Source: Branchiostoma lanceolatum (Eukaryota; Chordata; Leptocardii; Amphioxiformes; Branchiostomatidae). Taken from it: a DNA stretch of 64,000 nucleotides. Under the pieces are notes generated by a model. That model was not told where the DNA came from and did no database searches. It was given only the letters and a program-made list of their open reading frames with translations. Shown here one piece after another: positions 43,801 to 46,430 of this stretch (positions are counted from its first letter, which is position 1; the number at the start of each line of letters is the position of its first letter). Location: NCBI RefSeq assembly GCF_035083965.1, contig NC_089728.1:18167955-18231954 (forward strand). Direction: 5' to 3'. The translations under genes were made by a program, and so were the position numbers.

Positions 43801-44731
43801 AACTGGTGATTCTAAGTACTTATGACATTTTTTTATGTTGATGAATTGCACTCTTGGTGATCTTCTACTTTGTTAGTTAAGAAAAAAAGGCATGTTGAGC
43901 CCAGATAGTACTTCCTTCACAGTAGTTTCAGAAGCTTCACTTTGAACTGTATATTGATGTAACAATAGCCTTACATAGAGACATAAATGATTTCTCATCT
44001 CTTAAGCGTCTTTCATGTATATATTTTATATTGCTGAGCTGAATTTCATTCTAGTTCTGTACATTGCTAATGAATTACTTTGTAATACAATACGATTAAA
44101 TCATTTATCAAACAGGTGCTATTCTACCTGCTGACACCTTTGAAATAACATACATTTTTAGATTGGGTAACCAGTGAGTTCTTGTTCTCTTTGATTCTGC
44201 ATGTAGATTCCAACATCCCCGTTGTTGGCGTGGCAGTCGGCGCGGTCGTGGGGCTGGCCGGTCTCCTGCTGCTCGTGGTCGCCGTGGTCCTGGTGAGGAG
44301 GAAGCGTGCCAAGGCGCAGGCTAAGGACTTTGTCGGTGAGTCAAGTAAGGTAGCGATATGGTAGTCTCAACCAGACTACTTCGGCTGTAGGCAGAACAAT
44401 TGAGGGGAGTTTAAGTTGGCCACCATAGGGTTTCATTTGCAGAATTTTACGATCTATGCCCCCGTAGGGAGGCCTGGAAGAGGCCGGAGATTTGGGATGG
44501 GCTACGTTGTCTGCTGAAATGACAAAGATATTGATTCAAAGGTTGAGTGTAGCCCTTCACATACTAGTAAACGCCTACGTTTTCTCCTCTTATTAAATAT
44601 CTTTTATCAATAAGAGTACGTTACACTGTTCAGCTCTAAGGACTAAGTTATTTTTGTTTGTTTGTTTTTCAGGTGTGGAAAACTACGCCTTTCAGGTCTT
44701 CGGAAAAGACAATTGCAAGACCAAAATCTAA
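10792..44731 (+). CDS. Gla-sushi-EGF-FN3-ZP transmembrane protein (gene model, 46 exons)
   Basis: Joining all exons listed below gives 6,552 bases, exactly 2,184 codons, with every junction in phase. Domain order: signal peptide; propeptide and shortened Gla domain; Cys-rich linker; 14 sushi domains with six cysteines each; 17 calcium-binding EGF domains; three Thr/Pro/Ala linker exons; one fibronectin III domain; a ZP domain over six exons; a polybasic processing site; a transmembrane helix; a tail of about 30 residues. From 16016 to 40759 every exon starts and ends in phase 1, which is why modules could be duplicated freely. Sushi, EGF and ZP modules are typical of extracellular matrix or surface proteins; ZP domains polymerise after cleavage at a basic site. 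The function is not known. The N-terminal three exons are the least certain, because 3.7 kb of repeats separate them from the first sushi exon and they could belong to a separate small gene. I recognise no single named orthologue. Confidence 0.7.
10905..11112. mobile_element. Complete foldback MITE in intron 1
   Basis: 208 bp with long terminal inverted repeats: the left arm starts CCTCTACCAGGCTCCGCGGA and the right arm ends GGAGCCTGGTAGAGG, pairing over roughly 50 bp (GGCCAAATAG against CTATTTGGCC). The right-hand interior shares CTATAGCAGACTAACTCCTC with the truncated element at 6108. It sits 28 bases after the exon 1 donor. No coding capacity. Confidence 0.82.
11344..11517. repeat. Imperfect inverted repeat in intron 1
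   Basis: Arms TAGCTACTGTTGTTTTAGTT..GTCC (11344-11386) and GGACGAACAACATTTAGTTA..TAGCTA (11465-11517) pair almost fully, around a loop with a GGGGGTGGGGGTGGTGG run. Upstream, 11220-11290 carries CAGACAGCATCCGCTGTC, itself a small palindrome. Likely the remnant of a foldback transposon. Confidence 0.75.
11714..11889 (+). CDS. Exon 2: propeptide and shortened Gla domain
   Basis: Phase 1 in, phase 0 out, the same pattern as the Gla exon of coagulation-factor genes. The propeptide keeps the carboxylase-recognition spacing F-x5-A-x3-L (in [12 protein letters not shown]) and ends at a furin-type RSKR. The following [14 protein letters not shown] and [11 protein letters not shown] match the core of Gla domains (cf. 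the family pattern LEREC-EE-C-YEEAREVF). Glutamates suitable for carboxylation are present. Two oddities: the domain lacks the usual stretch between the first Glu pair and the disulfide, and the loop is C-x3-C instead of C-x4-C. Such a domain would bind calcium and phospholipid if carboxylated, but the short form may not. An acceptor (TCCTAG) and donor (GTAAGT) are present. Confidence 0.65.
12139..12268 (+). CDS. Exon 3 (candidate): Cys-rich linker
   Basis: Found by looking for an exon that enters in phase 0 and leaves in phase 1, which is what is needed to join the Gla exon to the first sushi exon. After a good acceptor (ACTGTTCCAG) it reads [20 protein letters not shown], then [24 protein letters not shown], with five cysteines and no stop, ending at GTTTGC, a weaker donor. 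It is not an EGF or sushi domain and I do not recognise it. Joined to the first sushi exon it gives PLPG-CSAPP without a break. The call rests on phase and composition only. Confidence 0.45.
12430..12758. other. Intron sequence, transposon-like
   Basis: Rich in GCGTATGCAGGCGCATG-like CpG-containing words shared with the element that follows. It is probably a piece of a related DNA transposon. No exon seen. Confidence 0.4.
12759..14090. mobile_element. DNA transposon with CCTGTCACACTTGTGCGTAT termini
   Basis: About 1.33 kb bounded by inverted repeats: TAGCCCCTGTCACACTTGTG at the left and CACAAGTGTGACAGGGCCCT near the right end. Pairing continues through GTGCGTAT and GTGTGAGTT. The interior is full of GCGTAT/ATACGC words in both orientations and shows no transposase that I can recognise, so it is non-autonomous. 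Confidence 0.7.
14145..14450. mobile_element. Partial second copy of the 12759 transposon family
   Basis: After a run of about 20 A, sequence resembling the 13800-14090 part repeats (AACGTCTGAGCTGCGTAACA, GTATTGTGCATACGCC). It ends in ACGCACAAGAGTGACAAGGC CCTA, a diverged version of the right terminus. Confidence 0.6.
14700..15025. mobile_element. Partial GTTACACATAGCCGA element with a hairpin
   Basis: CCGGTTACACATAGCCGAGC at 14709 matches the terminus of the complete element at 28603-29476; the other end is missing here. Between 14933 and 15025 lies a near-perfect hairpin whose arms begin AAACTAGTCATCAGTGGTTA and end TAACCACTGATGACTAGTTT (39-base arms). A short GATATAGATACAGATACAGA run precedes it. 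Confidence 0.65.
15400..15500 (+). pseudogene. Decayed sushi exon
   Basis: CCTACACCTACGGAGCGATT and CCTCTCCCCTGCGCCAATAG resemble the middle of the live sushi exons (TCCTACACC..AGGAGCGG..TGCCTCCCCCTAC), but the frame is broken and the second half is missing. Not included in the gene model. Confidence 0.5.
15628..15690 (+). pseudogene. EGF half-exon relic
   Basis: CCGATATCAATTAATGTACG TCTGGTACCGACGACTGCAG matches the first half of the EGF exons, but the acceptor CAG has become CCG and the GAA codon is now a stop-bearing TAA. The second EGF half is absent. Confidence 0.7.
15887..15960 (+). pseudogene. EGF half-exon relic upstream of sushi 1
   Basis: A good acceptor (TTTCTTACAG) is followed by sequence encoding [20 protein letters not shown], the first half of a calcium-binding EGF. 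The match to EGF then ends and runs into the conserved intron leader that precedes sushi exons. No donor follows at the homologous place. It is open for a further 250 bases, but in a frame that disrupts the sushi domain. Confidence 0.65.
16016..16186 (+). CDS. Sushi exon 1 (57 codons)
   Basis: Phase 1-1, acceptor CACTTCAG, donor GTATGT. Encodes [15 protein letters not shown], then [15 protein letters not shown] and the hallmark SWSGTNLAC. Six cysteines against the usual four of CCP domains; the extra pair (SGC and ESC) is shared by every sushi exon here. First member of the 57-59-58 codon cycle. Confidence 0.9.
16694..16870 (+). CDS. Sushi exon 2 (59 codons)
   Basis: Phase 1-1, acceptor TTTTCCAG, donor GTATGT. 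Starts [17 protein letters not shown] and has the distinctive ETGNTVRTC in place of the commoner VSGSTTRTC. Closest relatives are sushi exons 5 and 8. Confidence 0.9.
17340..17460 (+). pseudogene. Decayed sushi exon
   Basis: GAGAGGCGGTTTTTACTTCC CCTGCGCCAATTGGGCGATA continues into CCATCCTGGGTGTATAACAT, a diverged sushi middle section without intact cysteine spacing. The better-preserved equivalents are at 20964 and 24857. Confidence 0.5.
17597..17660 (+). pseudogene. EGF half-exon relic upstream of sushi 3
   Basis: ACAG followed by ATATCAACAGATGTACGGCC GGTACCGACAACTGCAGTCC: the EGF start [14 protein letters not shown] (Glu lost), then a stop (TGA) where the second half should begin. Confidence 0.7.
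17727..17900 (+). CDS. Sushi exon 3 (58 codons)
   Basis: Phase 1-1, acceptor TTTTTCAG, donor [48 protein letters not shown]. Third member of the first length cycle; related to sushi exons 6 and 9. Confidence 0.9.
18510..18615 (+). pseudogene. Decayed sushi exon
   Basis: GTCCTGCACCACCAAGTTAG, then AGCCTACACCTACGGAAGCG GATGCCTCTTCCCCTGCGCT mirror the CP-P-SYT-SGC-SPY part of a sushi domain, with indels. The region 18290-18620 is itself a duplicate of 15190-15500. Confidence 0.5.
18748..18805 (+). pseudogene. EGF half-exon relic
   Basis: CCGATATCAATTAATGTACG TCTGGTACCGACAACTGCAG, with the same destroyed acceptor and TAA as the relic at 15628. The two lie in duplicated intron segments. Confidence 0.7.
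19001..19105 (+). pseudogene. EGF half-exon relic open into sushi 4
   Basis: Acceptor TTCTTACAG, then [13 protein letters not shown] one-base deletion in the leader (CATGCCAAATG instead of CATGCCCAAATG) makes this frame run without a stop straight into the sushi 4 reading frame (..[18 protein letters not shown]). Splicing at 19001 instead of 19106 would therefore give an in-frame extension of 35 codons. Most likely a relic, but a usable alternative exon is possible. Confidence 0.55.
19106..19276 (+). CDS. Sushi exon 4 (57 codons)
   Basis: Phase 1-1. [42 protein letters not shown]. Almost identical to sushi exon 7 including introns; starts the second three-exon cycle. Confidence 0.92.
19810..19870 (+). 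pseudogene. Decayed sushi exon fragment
   Basis: AATAGGAGAGATGTGTACGT ACTGATGCTGTCCCAGGTAC corresponds to [10 protein letters not shown] of a sushi domain with a stop (TGA) in it; the flanks are lost. Duplicated at 23710-23760. Confidence 0.5.
19996..20060 (+). pseudogene. EGF half-exon relic upstream of sushi 5
   Basis: GTACTAAATGTACTGATGGT ACCGGCGATTACATTGCAGT keeps the C-T-DGTGD-C spacing of the EGF first half but has lost the DIN-E start and has a one-base frame change before the second Cys. Confidence 0.6.
20128..20304 (+). CDS. Sushi exon 5 (59 codons)
   Basis: Phase 1-1. [43 protein letters not shown]. Pairs with sushi exon 8 from the large duplication; ETGNTV identifies it as the second member of its cycle. 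Confidence 0.92.
20964..21130 (+). pseudogene. Decayed sushi exon
   Basis: After a surviving acceptor (CTCATTTCAG), GAGAAGCGGTTGTTACTTCC CCTGCGCCAATTGGGCAATA and CTAACGGTGCCATCCTGGGT follow the SGC-SPY-G-TY-C-GY path of a sushi domain. Cysteine codons are lost and the frame is shifted. Duplicated at 24857. Confidence 0.6.
21258..21310 (+). pseudogene. EGF half-exon relic upstream of sushi 6
   Basis: TGTACAG, then ATAGCAACGGATTTGCGTCC GACACCAACTGCAGTCCTCA: the EGF start reduced to [13 protein letters not shown], with the first cysteine gone. Copied at 26219. Confidence 0.65.
21380..21553 (+). CDS. Sushi exon 6 (58 codons)
   Basis: Phase 1-1. [42 protein letters not shown]. Its twin is sushi exon 9, in whose upstream intron a transposon has landed. 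Confidence 0.92.
21721..21790 (+). pseudogene. EGF half-exon relic upstream of sushi 7
   Basis: Acceptor TTCTTACAG, then [20 protein letters not shown], where the second cysteine has become Phe. The intron leader that should follow is interrupted at 21814 by an insertion, so this relic is now 1.2 kb from its sushi exon. Confidence 0.7.
21814..22957. mobile_element. 1.14-kb insertion between relic and sushi 7
   Basis: Absent from the paralogous position before sushi 10, where CACAATGAAAATGAATGTCA is uninterrupted. Here CACAATGAAAA is followed by CTAGAGTTCCACGACCTCAT and the sequence resumes after TTCTCGGCGAAGGT. The ends carry short inverted ACCTTCGCC / GGCGAAGGT. The interior is AT-rich with repeated CATTAATTATGCAAATTAG and a duplicated CCGCTAGGGGGCCCAAA motif. 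Only about 2 bp (AA) is repeated at the edges. No transposase seen. Confidence 0.75.
22999..23169 (+). CDS. Sushi exon 7 (57 codons)
   Basis: Phase 1-1. Encodes the same residues as sushi exon 4 over the whole domain as far as I can compare. First exon of the duplicated block that continues to about 26769. Confidence 0.92.
23710..23760 (+). pseudogene. Decayed sushi exon fragment (duplicate)
   Basis: Same sequence as 19810-19870, carried along in the large duplication. Confidence 0.5.
23889..23953 (+). pseudogene. EGF half-exon relic upstream of sushi 8
   Basis: Duplicate of the relic at 19996 with no visible change. Confidence 0.6.
24021..24197 (+). CDS. Sushi exon 8 (59 codons)
   Basis: Phase 1-1. 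Identical in translation to sushi exon 5 ([25 protein letters not shown]). Confidence 0.92.
24857..25015 (+). pseudogene. Decayed sushi exon (duplicate)
   Basis: Copy of the relic at 20964. The transposon at 25028 landed just downstream of it. Confidence 0.6.
25028..26088. mobile_element. Non-autonomous DNA transposon with target-site duplication
   Basis: 1,061 bp with 13-bp perfect inverted termini, GAGGGTCTGCATG and CATGCAGACCCTC, flanked by the direct repeat ATATAA (25022-25027 and 26089-26094). The empty site survives in the paralogous intron at about 21128 (GGGATATAAGACAGG), which proves the insertion. The subterminal regions contain several copies of AACGCTTAACGGTAAATTCA. The interior has repeated GAAACGCT and CAGAAGAGTTTCAG words but no transposase. 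Confidence 0.92.
26219..26272 (+). pseudogene. EGF half-exon relic upstream of sushi 9
   Basis: Duplicate of the relic at 21258 (ATAGCAACGGATTTGCGTCC). Confidence 0.65.
26341..26514 (+). CDS. Sushi exon 9 (58 codons)
   Basis: Phase 1-1. Same translation as sushi exon 6. Acceptor TTTTATCACAG, donor GTATGT. Confidence 0.92.
26682..26765 (+). pseudogene. EGF half-exon relic upstream of sushi 10
   Basis: Duplicate of the relic at 21721 ([20 protein letters not shown]). The leader to the sushi exon is intact here, so this copy shows the pre-insertion state of 21814. Confidence 0.7.
26814..26984 (+). CDS. Sushi exon 10 (57 codons)
   Basis: Phase 1-1. [51 protein letters not shown]. Clearly related to exons 4 and 7 but with more replacements (RSG to IRG, SSGG to SIGG). 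Opens the fourth cycle. Confidence 0.9.
27510..27565 (+). pseudogene. Decayed sushi exon fragment
   Basis: GAGAGATATGTACCTACCGA TGCTGTCCCGGGTACAGTGT follows GE-CTYRC-GYSV of a sushi domain with frame damage. Homologous to 19810 and 23710. Confidence 0.5.
27745..28030 (+). pseudogene. Decayed sushi exon split by a hairpin insertion
   Basis: ACTGTTCCTGCGCCACCTAG and, after the hairpin at 27801-27945, CCCCTGTGCCAATAGGAGCA, ATCTACCTATCGATGTTGTC CCGGGTAC. The two halves of a degenerate sushi exon are separated by a foldback insertion. Confidence 0.5.
27801..27945. repeat. Long hairpin
   Basis: Arms of about 65 bases, GGTATTCTCCAAGCAGAGGC..CTAACG (to 27865) and CGTTAG..GCCTCTGCTTGGAGAATA (from 27879), pair with very few mismatches around a 13-base purine loop. 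It looks like a recent foldback insertion. Confidence 0.85.
28279..28455 (+). CDS. Sushi exon 11 (59 codons)
   Basis: Phase 1-1, acceptor CTATTTCAG, donor [49 protein letters not shown]. Same length class and RLCS start as sushi exon 2, but with VSGST in place of ETGNT. Confidence 0.9.
28603..29476. mobile_element. DNA transposon with AAGCCTAGGTTACACATAGC termini
   Basis: 874 bp with perfect 30-bp inverted ends: AAGCCTAGGTTACACATAGC CGAACATGGC and its complement ending CCTAGGCTT. The interior is a mosaic of CAGCCGAACACCAGCCGAC and its reverse complement (CGGCTGG), giving further self-pairing (CATTCGGCT near 29300). No transposase. A truncated relative lies at 14700. Confidence 0.9.
29770..29835 (+). 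pseudogene. EGF half-exon relic upstream of sushi 12
   Basis: GATGATGAACGAATGTATGG CAGGTACCCCGGTAAGTATA keeps NECMAGT, but the acceptor and DI are lost and the DNCS part has become a donor-like GTAAGTAT. Confidence 0.6.
29904..30083 (+). CDS. Sushi exon 12 (60 codons)
   Basis: Phase 1-1, acceptor TTTTTTTTCAG, donor [51 protein letters not shown]. The longest sushi exon. It ends in Cys-Arg before the split Gly, a change it shares with exons 13 and 14. Confidence 0.9.
30535..30655 (+). pseudogene. Decayed sushi exon
   Basis: CTGACCTATACCTACAGAAT CGGTTGTTACTCTCTCTGCC and GGGAGAGATGTTCCTACCGG TGACG follow the sushi pattern, with a TGA replacing the fourth cysteine. Confidence 0.6.
30782..30815 (+). 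pseudogene. EGF half-exon relic upstream of sushi 13
   Basis: CTGCAG, then ATATCAACCAATGTATGACT GCAGTCC: the EGF start with its middle (GTDN) deleted and a TGA in frame. Confidence 0.65.
30903..31079 (+). CDS. Sushi exon 13 (59 codons)
   Basis: Phase 1-1, acceptor CCTTTTTAG, donor [57 protein letters not shown]. The otherwise invariant Gly-Tyr after the fourth Cys is Gly-Ser here. Confidence 0.9.
31440..31595 (+). pseudogene. Decayed sushi exon
   Basis: After CTTCCTCCTTCCATAAGGTT, the words AAGTGGTTCTTCCTCTACCT and CTACCTACCGGTCCCGATCC echo SGC-SPY and TYRC-, with cysteine codons lost. Confidence 0.45.
31726..31785 (+). pseudogene. EGF half-exon relic upstream of sushi 14
   Basis: TCTGCAG, then [41 protein letters not shown], an EGF start without DI and without the GT of AGTDN. 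Confidence 0.65.
31840..32016 (+). CDS. Sushi exon 14 (59 codons)
   Basis: Phase 1-1, acceptor CTTTTTCAG, donor [48 protein letters not shown]. The last sushi domain. Its split Gly codon becomes the Asp of DIN in the next (EGF) exon. Confidence 0.92.
32373..32495 (+). CDS. EGF exon 1 (41 codons)
   Basis: Phase 1-1 with donor [39 protein letters not shown]. It has the calcium-binding DINEC start and the C-x-N-x4-F-x-C hydroxylation pattern; all following EGF exons keep both unless noted. First of 17 exons of exactly 123 bp. Confidence 0.95.
32660..32782 (+). CDS. EGF exon 2
   Basis: [37 protein letters not shown]. Acceptor TTTCTACAG, donor GTATGG, which is used by nearly all the EGF exons that follow. 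Confidence 0.95.
32914..33036 (+). CDS. EGF exon 3
   Basis: [36 protein letters not shown]. Acceptor CTTCTATAG; donor GTAAGG, the closest to consensus of the array. Confidence 0.95.
33168..33290 (+). CDS. EGF exon 4
   Basis: [33 protein letters not shown]. The ISGYNGDG ending is shared only with exon 5, pointing to a local duplication. Confidence 0.95.
33445..33567 (+). CDS. EGF exon 5
   Basis: [36 protein letters not shown]. Acceptor TTTCAAACAG differs from its neighbours' TTTCTACAG. Confidence 0.95.
33688..33810 (+). CDS. EGF exon 6
   Basis: [33 protein letters not shown], with extra acidic residues in the second half. Confidence 0.95.
33932..34054 (+). CDS. EGF exon 7
   Basis: [30 protein letters not shown]. 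The usual Gly-Gly-Phe turn is Asp-Gly-Phe here. A long repeat-containing intron follows. Confidence 0.95.
34100..34620. repeat. Repeat insertion in intron after EGF 7, related to block B
   Basis: On the minus strand, roughly 34550-34425 reads ..CAACTGAGAAAGTGTCTGAC..GAATTGGGG..AGTAGCCTGACGCGGTAGAG..CCAGGTAGACAGGTCAGCTA..GTAGACAGCCCAGCC. This follows the end of block B of the 1-10 kb composite repeat in the same order, with divergence. No minisatellite units follow. Confidence 0.65.
34937..35059 (+). CDS. EGF exon 8
   Basis: [36 protein letters not shown]. The only EGF of the set with DTN in place of DIN/DID. Confidence 0.94.
35200..35322 (+). CDS. EGF exon 9
   Basis: [33 protein letters not shown]. 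Acceptor GTTTAAACAG has a poor pyrimidine tract. Confidence 0.94.
35443..35565 (+). CDS. EGF exon 10
   Basis: [33 protein letters not shown]. Its flanking introns match those of exons 6 and 11 (GTGTGCCTTTACTATCATAC). Confidence 0.95.
35691..35813 (+). CDS. EGF exon 11
   Basis: [37 protein letters not shown]. Close to the array consensus. Confidence 0.95.
35938..36060 (+). CDS. EGF exon 12
   Basis: [33 protein letters not shown]. Donor GTATTG. The intron before it matches the one before exon 9 (GAATAAATGGCCTTTGTTAA). Confidence 0.95.
36246..36368 (+). CDS. EGF exon 13
   Basis: [33 protein letters not shown]. Confidence 0.95.
36508..36630 (+). CDS. EGF exon 14
   Basis: [34 protein letters not shown]. 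Gly-Ser-Phe replaces Gly-Gly-Phe. Donor GTATTG. Confidence 0.95.
36785..36907 (+). CDS. EGF exon 15
   Basis: [36 protein letters not shown]. From here the start is DIDEC, the commoner form in fibrillin-type EGFs, and introns no longer resemble those of exons 2-14. Confidence 0.95.
37128..37250 (+). CDS. EGF exon 16
   Basis: [33 protein letters not shown]. Acceptor TTCCCACAG. Confidence 0.95.
37636..37758 (+). CDS. EGF exon 17
   Basis: [34 protein letters not shown]. Same 123-bp length but clearly the most diverged; probably the oldest EGF module, next to the conserved FN3-ZP part. Confidence 0.95.
38393..38464 (+). CDS. Linker exon 1 (Thr/Pro-rich)
   Basis: Phase 1-1, 72 bp: [23 protein letters not shown]. 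Acceptor AATTGCAG (an alternative at 38383 would add three residues), donor GTGATT. The composition suggests an O-glycosylated stalk. Confidence 0.6.
38602..38682 (+). CDS. Linker exon 2 (Thr/Ala-rich)
   Basis: Phase 1-1, 81 bp: [26 protein letters not shown]. Donor GTAAGT. Shares the ending MIVTTE and the AAEST/TPxP pattern with the other two linker exons, so the three are duplicates. Confidence 0.7.
38725..40126. mobile_element. Probable DNA transposon in the linker intron
   Basis: CCGTATGGGGTCCA (38725-38738) and TGGACCCCATACGG (40113-40126) are perfect inverted ends of a 1.4-kb AT-rich block that contains further GGGTCCGTTTGGACCCC palindromes and the hairpin at 39455-39580. No coding sequence. 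Target duplication not identified. Confidence 0.55.
39455..39580. repeat. Nested hairpin
   Basis: Arms GGTAGCCTGAGTACCAGCCT..CTTCCGT and ACGGAAG..AGGTTGGCACTCAGGCTACC pair over about 33 bases and continue through GCTACCCTAGCTCCGC / GCGGGGCTTGGGTAGC. A foldback insertion nested inside the larger element. Confidence 0.82.
40236..40310 (+). CDS. Linker exon 3 (Thr/Pro-rich)
   Basis: Phase 1-1, 75 bp: [24 protein letters not shown]. Acceptor AACCACAG, donor GTGAGT. The MIVTIEP ending parallels linker exons 1 and 2. Confidence 0.7.
40451..40759 (+). CDS. Fibronectin type III exon
   Basis: One 309-bp exon, phase 1-1, holds a whole FN3 domain: start [21 protein letters not shown], then [23 protein letters not shown] and a closing [10 protein letters not shown]. 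The conserved Trp of strand B, the Tyr-x-Val-x-Tyr of strand C and the Leu/Tyr of strands E-F are all present. FN3 domains next to a ZP domain occur in other extracellular proteins. Confidence 0.92.
41035..41216 (+). CDS. ZP domain exon 1 (ZP-N)
   Basis: Phase 1 in, phase 0 out, donor [26 protein letters not shown] opens the ZP-N half (V-C-x5-M), followed by DDTCRV and LQECGT, matching the first three conserved ZP cysteines. After the long run of phase-1 module exons, the ZP domain is split by introns of mixed phase. Confidence 0.92.
41867..42039 (+). CDS. ZP domain exon 2
   Basis: Phase 0 in, phase 2 out, donor [19 protein letters not shown] and [13 protein letters not shown] carry the ZP-N core strand (Y/F-x-N) and the fourth cysteine. 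Confidence 0.9.
42148..42250 (+). CDS. ZP domain exon 3
   Basis: Phase 2 in, phase 0 out. [33 protein letters not shown]: the linker into ZP-C (F-x-M-x-L-F pattern). Confidence 0.88.
42468..42607 (+). CDS. ZP domain exon 4 (ZP-C)
   Basis: Phase 0 in, phase 2 out. [22 protein letters not shown] then VTIIQDG, the usual C-x-A-TP ... L-I-x-D-G-C-P section. The donor GTTCGT is poor, but it restores DG-C with the next exon, as the family requires. Reading on instead reaches a stop at 42764. Confidence 0.85.
42745..42853 (+). CDS. ZP domain exon 5
   Basis: Phase 2 in, phase 0 out. [20 protein letters not shown] then [10 protein letters not shown], the F-x-F-E-A-F-x-F motif of ZP-C domains. Confidence 0.9.
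43514..43703 (+). CDS. ZP domain exon 6 and polybasic site
   Basis: Phase 0 in, phase 1 out. [21 protein letters not shown] complete the ZP-C cysteines. ISARRRRD follows, a furin-type consensus cleavage site just after the ZP domain, and a second basic cluster GRVRRDSSN. Cleavage there normally releases ZP proteins for polymerisation (family knowledge). Confidence 0.92.
44207..44335 (+). CDS. Transmembrane exon
   Basis: Phase 1-1. [20 protein letters not shown] followed by [15 protein letters not shown]: one hydrophobic helix with small-residue (GxxxG-like) spacing and a stop-transfer RRKRAK, making this a type I membrane protein. Confidence 0.93.
44673..44731 (+). CDS. Last exon: cytoplasmic tail and stop
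   Basis: Acceptor TTGTTTTTCAG, phase 1. [18 protein letters not shown] then TAA at 44729-44731. NYAF and the C-terminal KTKI are the only signal-like features of a very short tail. No obvious AATAAA lies in the next few hundred bases. Confidence 0.85.
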
Positions 44732-46380
44732 GGCTACTACCAGGCCTAAGTAGATATTATTCCTCCATGTAGCCTTCAACTATTTCAATCTGTAAACATT
44801 TAGCAATGCTACCTAACCTTCTCCTCCTGCCTCAAACATAACAACCAATACAAAATTGGAACTGAATGTATCAGTAGGGGGGAGAAGGTTAGTCAGCCCT
44901 TAGTATCAGCTCTTCAATTGAACAAAGCTATCACCTATTAGCTGCCCTTTTGTAAGAGGAGTTTGTTATGACCTGAAAAATTGAGGGAAAGAGTCAGATT
45001 TCATCTTGAAATTTCGAAATAACTCTCTAAATCTCAACACGTCTTTATTGACTGTATGAACTTTTGTCAATCAAGCCTCTATTTATTCTTATTCATCAAT
45101 CTATAACATAGATGTTTCAGTACAAAATCTATACGTAACTACAGCTTACCTTTCCGATATGATAACAAACATATGAACTTAATTTCGCTTGGATTTTCCG
45201 CTATTTTGCTGCATGATATTACACATATACAGGCATATATTAATCATATTACAACGTAGATAGGAGTGCTGACAACAGTGAACCTGGAAAGTACGACCAA
45301 CATGTAGGGATCTTTGTTTACTACTGATACAATCCAAAAGAAAATCTTCTTGTTTCAAGTATATCTTGTCAACCACAGTATCCAGGGGAAGTACTTTTGA
45401 GAGTTTCTTTCAGCGACTAAGATGTTTTTAGGCTATGAGAAAACTTATACCTGCAACATGTAACGAATGAAACACCTTGGGAATTACCATTTTCCAAAAC
45501 GTTATTGATAAAAGCATTGTTTTTATGAAGACAAATTCATTCAGAATTGGTGAACTAGATTCGTGACACATCGCAAAGAAAAAAAGGTCAACAACATCCA
45601 AATGATGGAAGGAATATAAAAGTAAAGAAACATTTGATGCAGAATATAGGTACACAGAGCCAGATTTTCAGCAGCCCACTAATCCTTCACACTAAAAAAT
45701 ATATGGTTTTGAACTATTGATTTCACAAAAGAATGACTACGGCTTTGCAAGACAAGTATCAAACATAATGACCCGTCCGTTGTATGACATCATCCCCTTT
45801 AGACAGTAGGGCCTATAGAGCATAAGTGAAGGTAACTGTTGTCAGCCAATAAAAACAAAAAAAAAGTTATATATCATTATACCATAAAAATACCATTCCT
45901 GCAGAACACAATGTGACAGACATAGTGGCCAACATGTTGCCAACATGTTACACGAAAAATGCAATTAAGATAGTCTTTTTAACCACGCAGCTTCAAATTT
46001 ATAACATTTAACAGTAATTTGGACATTAATAATGACTTCAACCATTCTAAAATGTCAATGCAATCTGTATTTTTTTCAAACCTTCAAAACATAAAACGAA
46101 AAAAATAAAGTTGCATTAAGGAACCTAGAAATGATATTAGTAACAGTTAAAATTGAAACGACAAAGCAACCATGAAACAAAGCAAAGCTTAAGGCATCTT
46201 AAGATTTGATTGGTACACATTAAATTGCTAATAGATGGCAGCTCCTGGCCCTCATGATCACGAATGATAATTTTTGCAGTTTATTTCAAACTCAATTTTC
46301 CCTGCAAAATCAGACATTTTGTAAGTCTTAGAGTAAAGTCATACATTAAGTTGGCCATTGTGTCTGTAAACAACCATCGT
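44732..46380. other. 3' UTR and intergenic sequence
   Basis: AT-rich. An AATAAA at about 46105 is far downstream; the true polyadenylation site is uncertain. No coding exon recognised on either strand. Confidence 0.4.
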
Positions 46381-46382
46381 AA

Positions 46383-46430
46383 TGTAATGTAACGTAACGT
46401 AACGTAACGTAACGTAACGTAACGTAAGGA
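46383..46430. repeat. (GTAAC)n microsatellite
   Basis: About seven uninterrupted GTAAC units preceded by two diverged GTAAT units. Confidence 0.95.
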
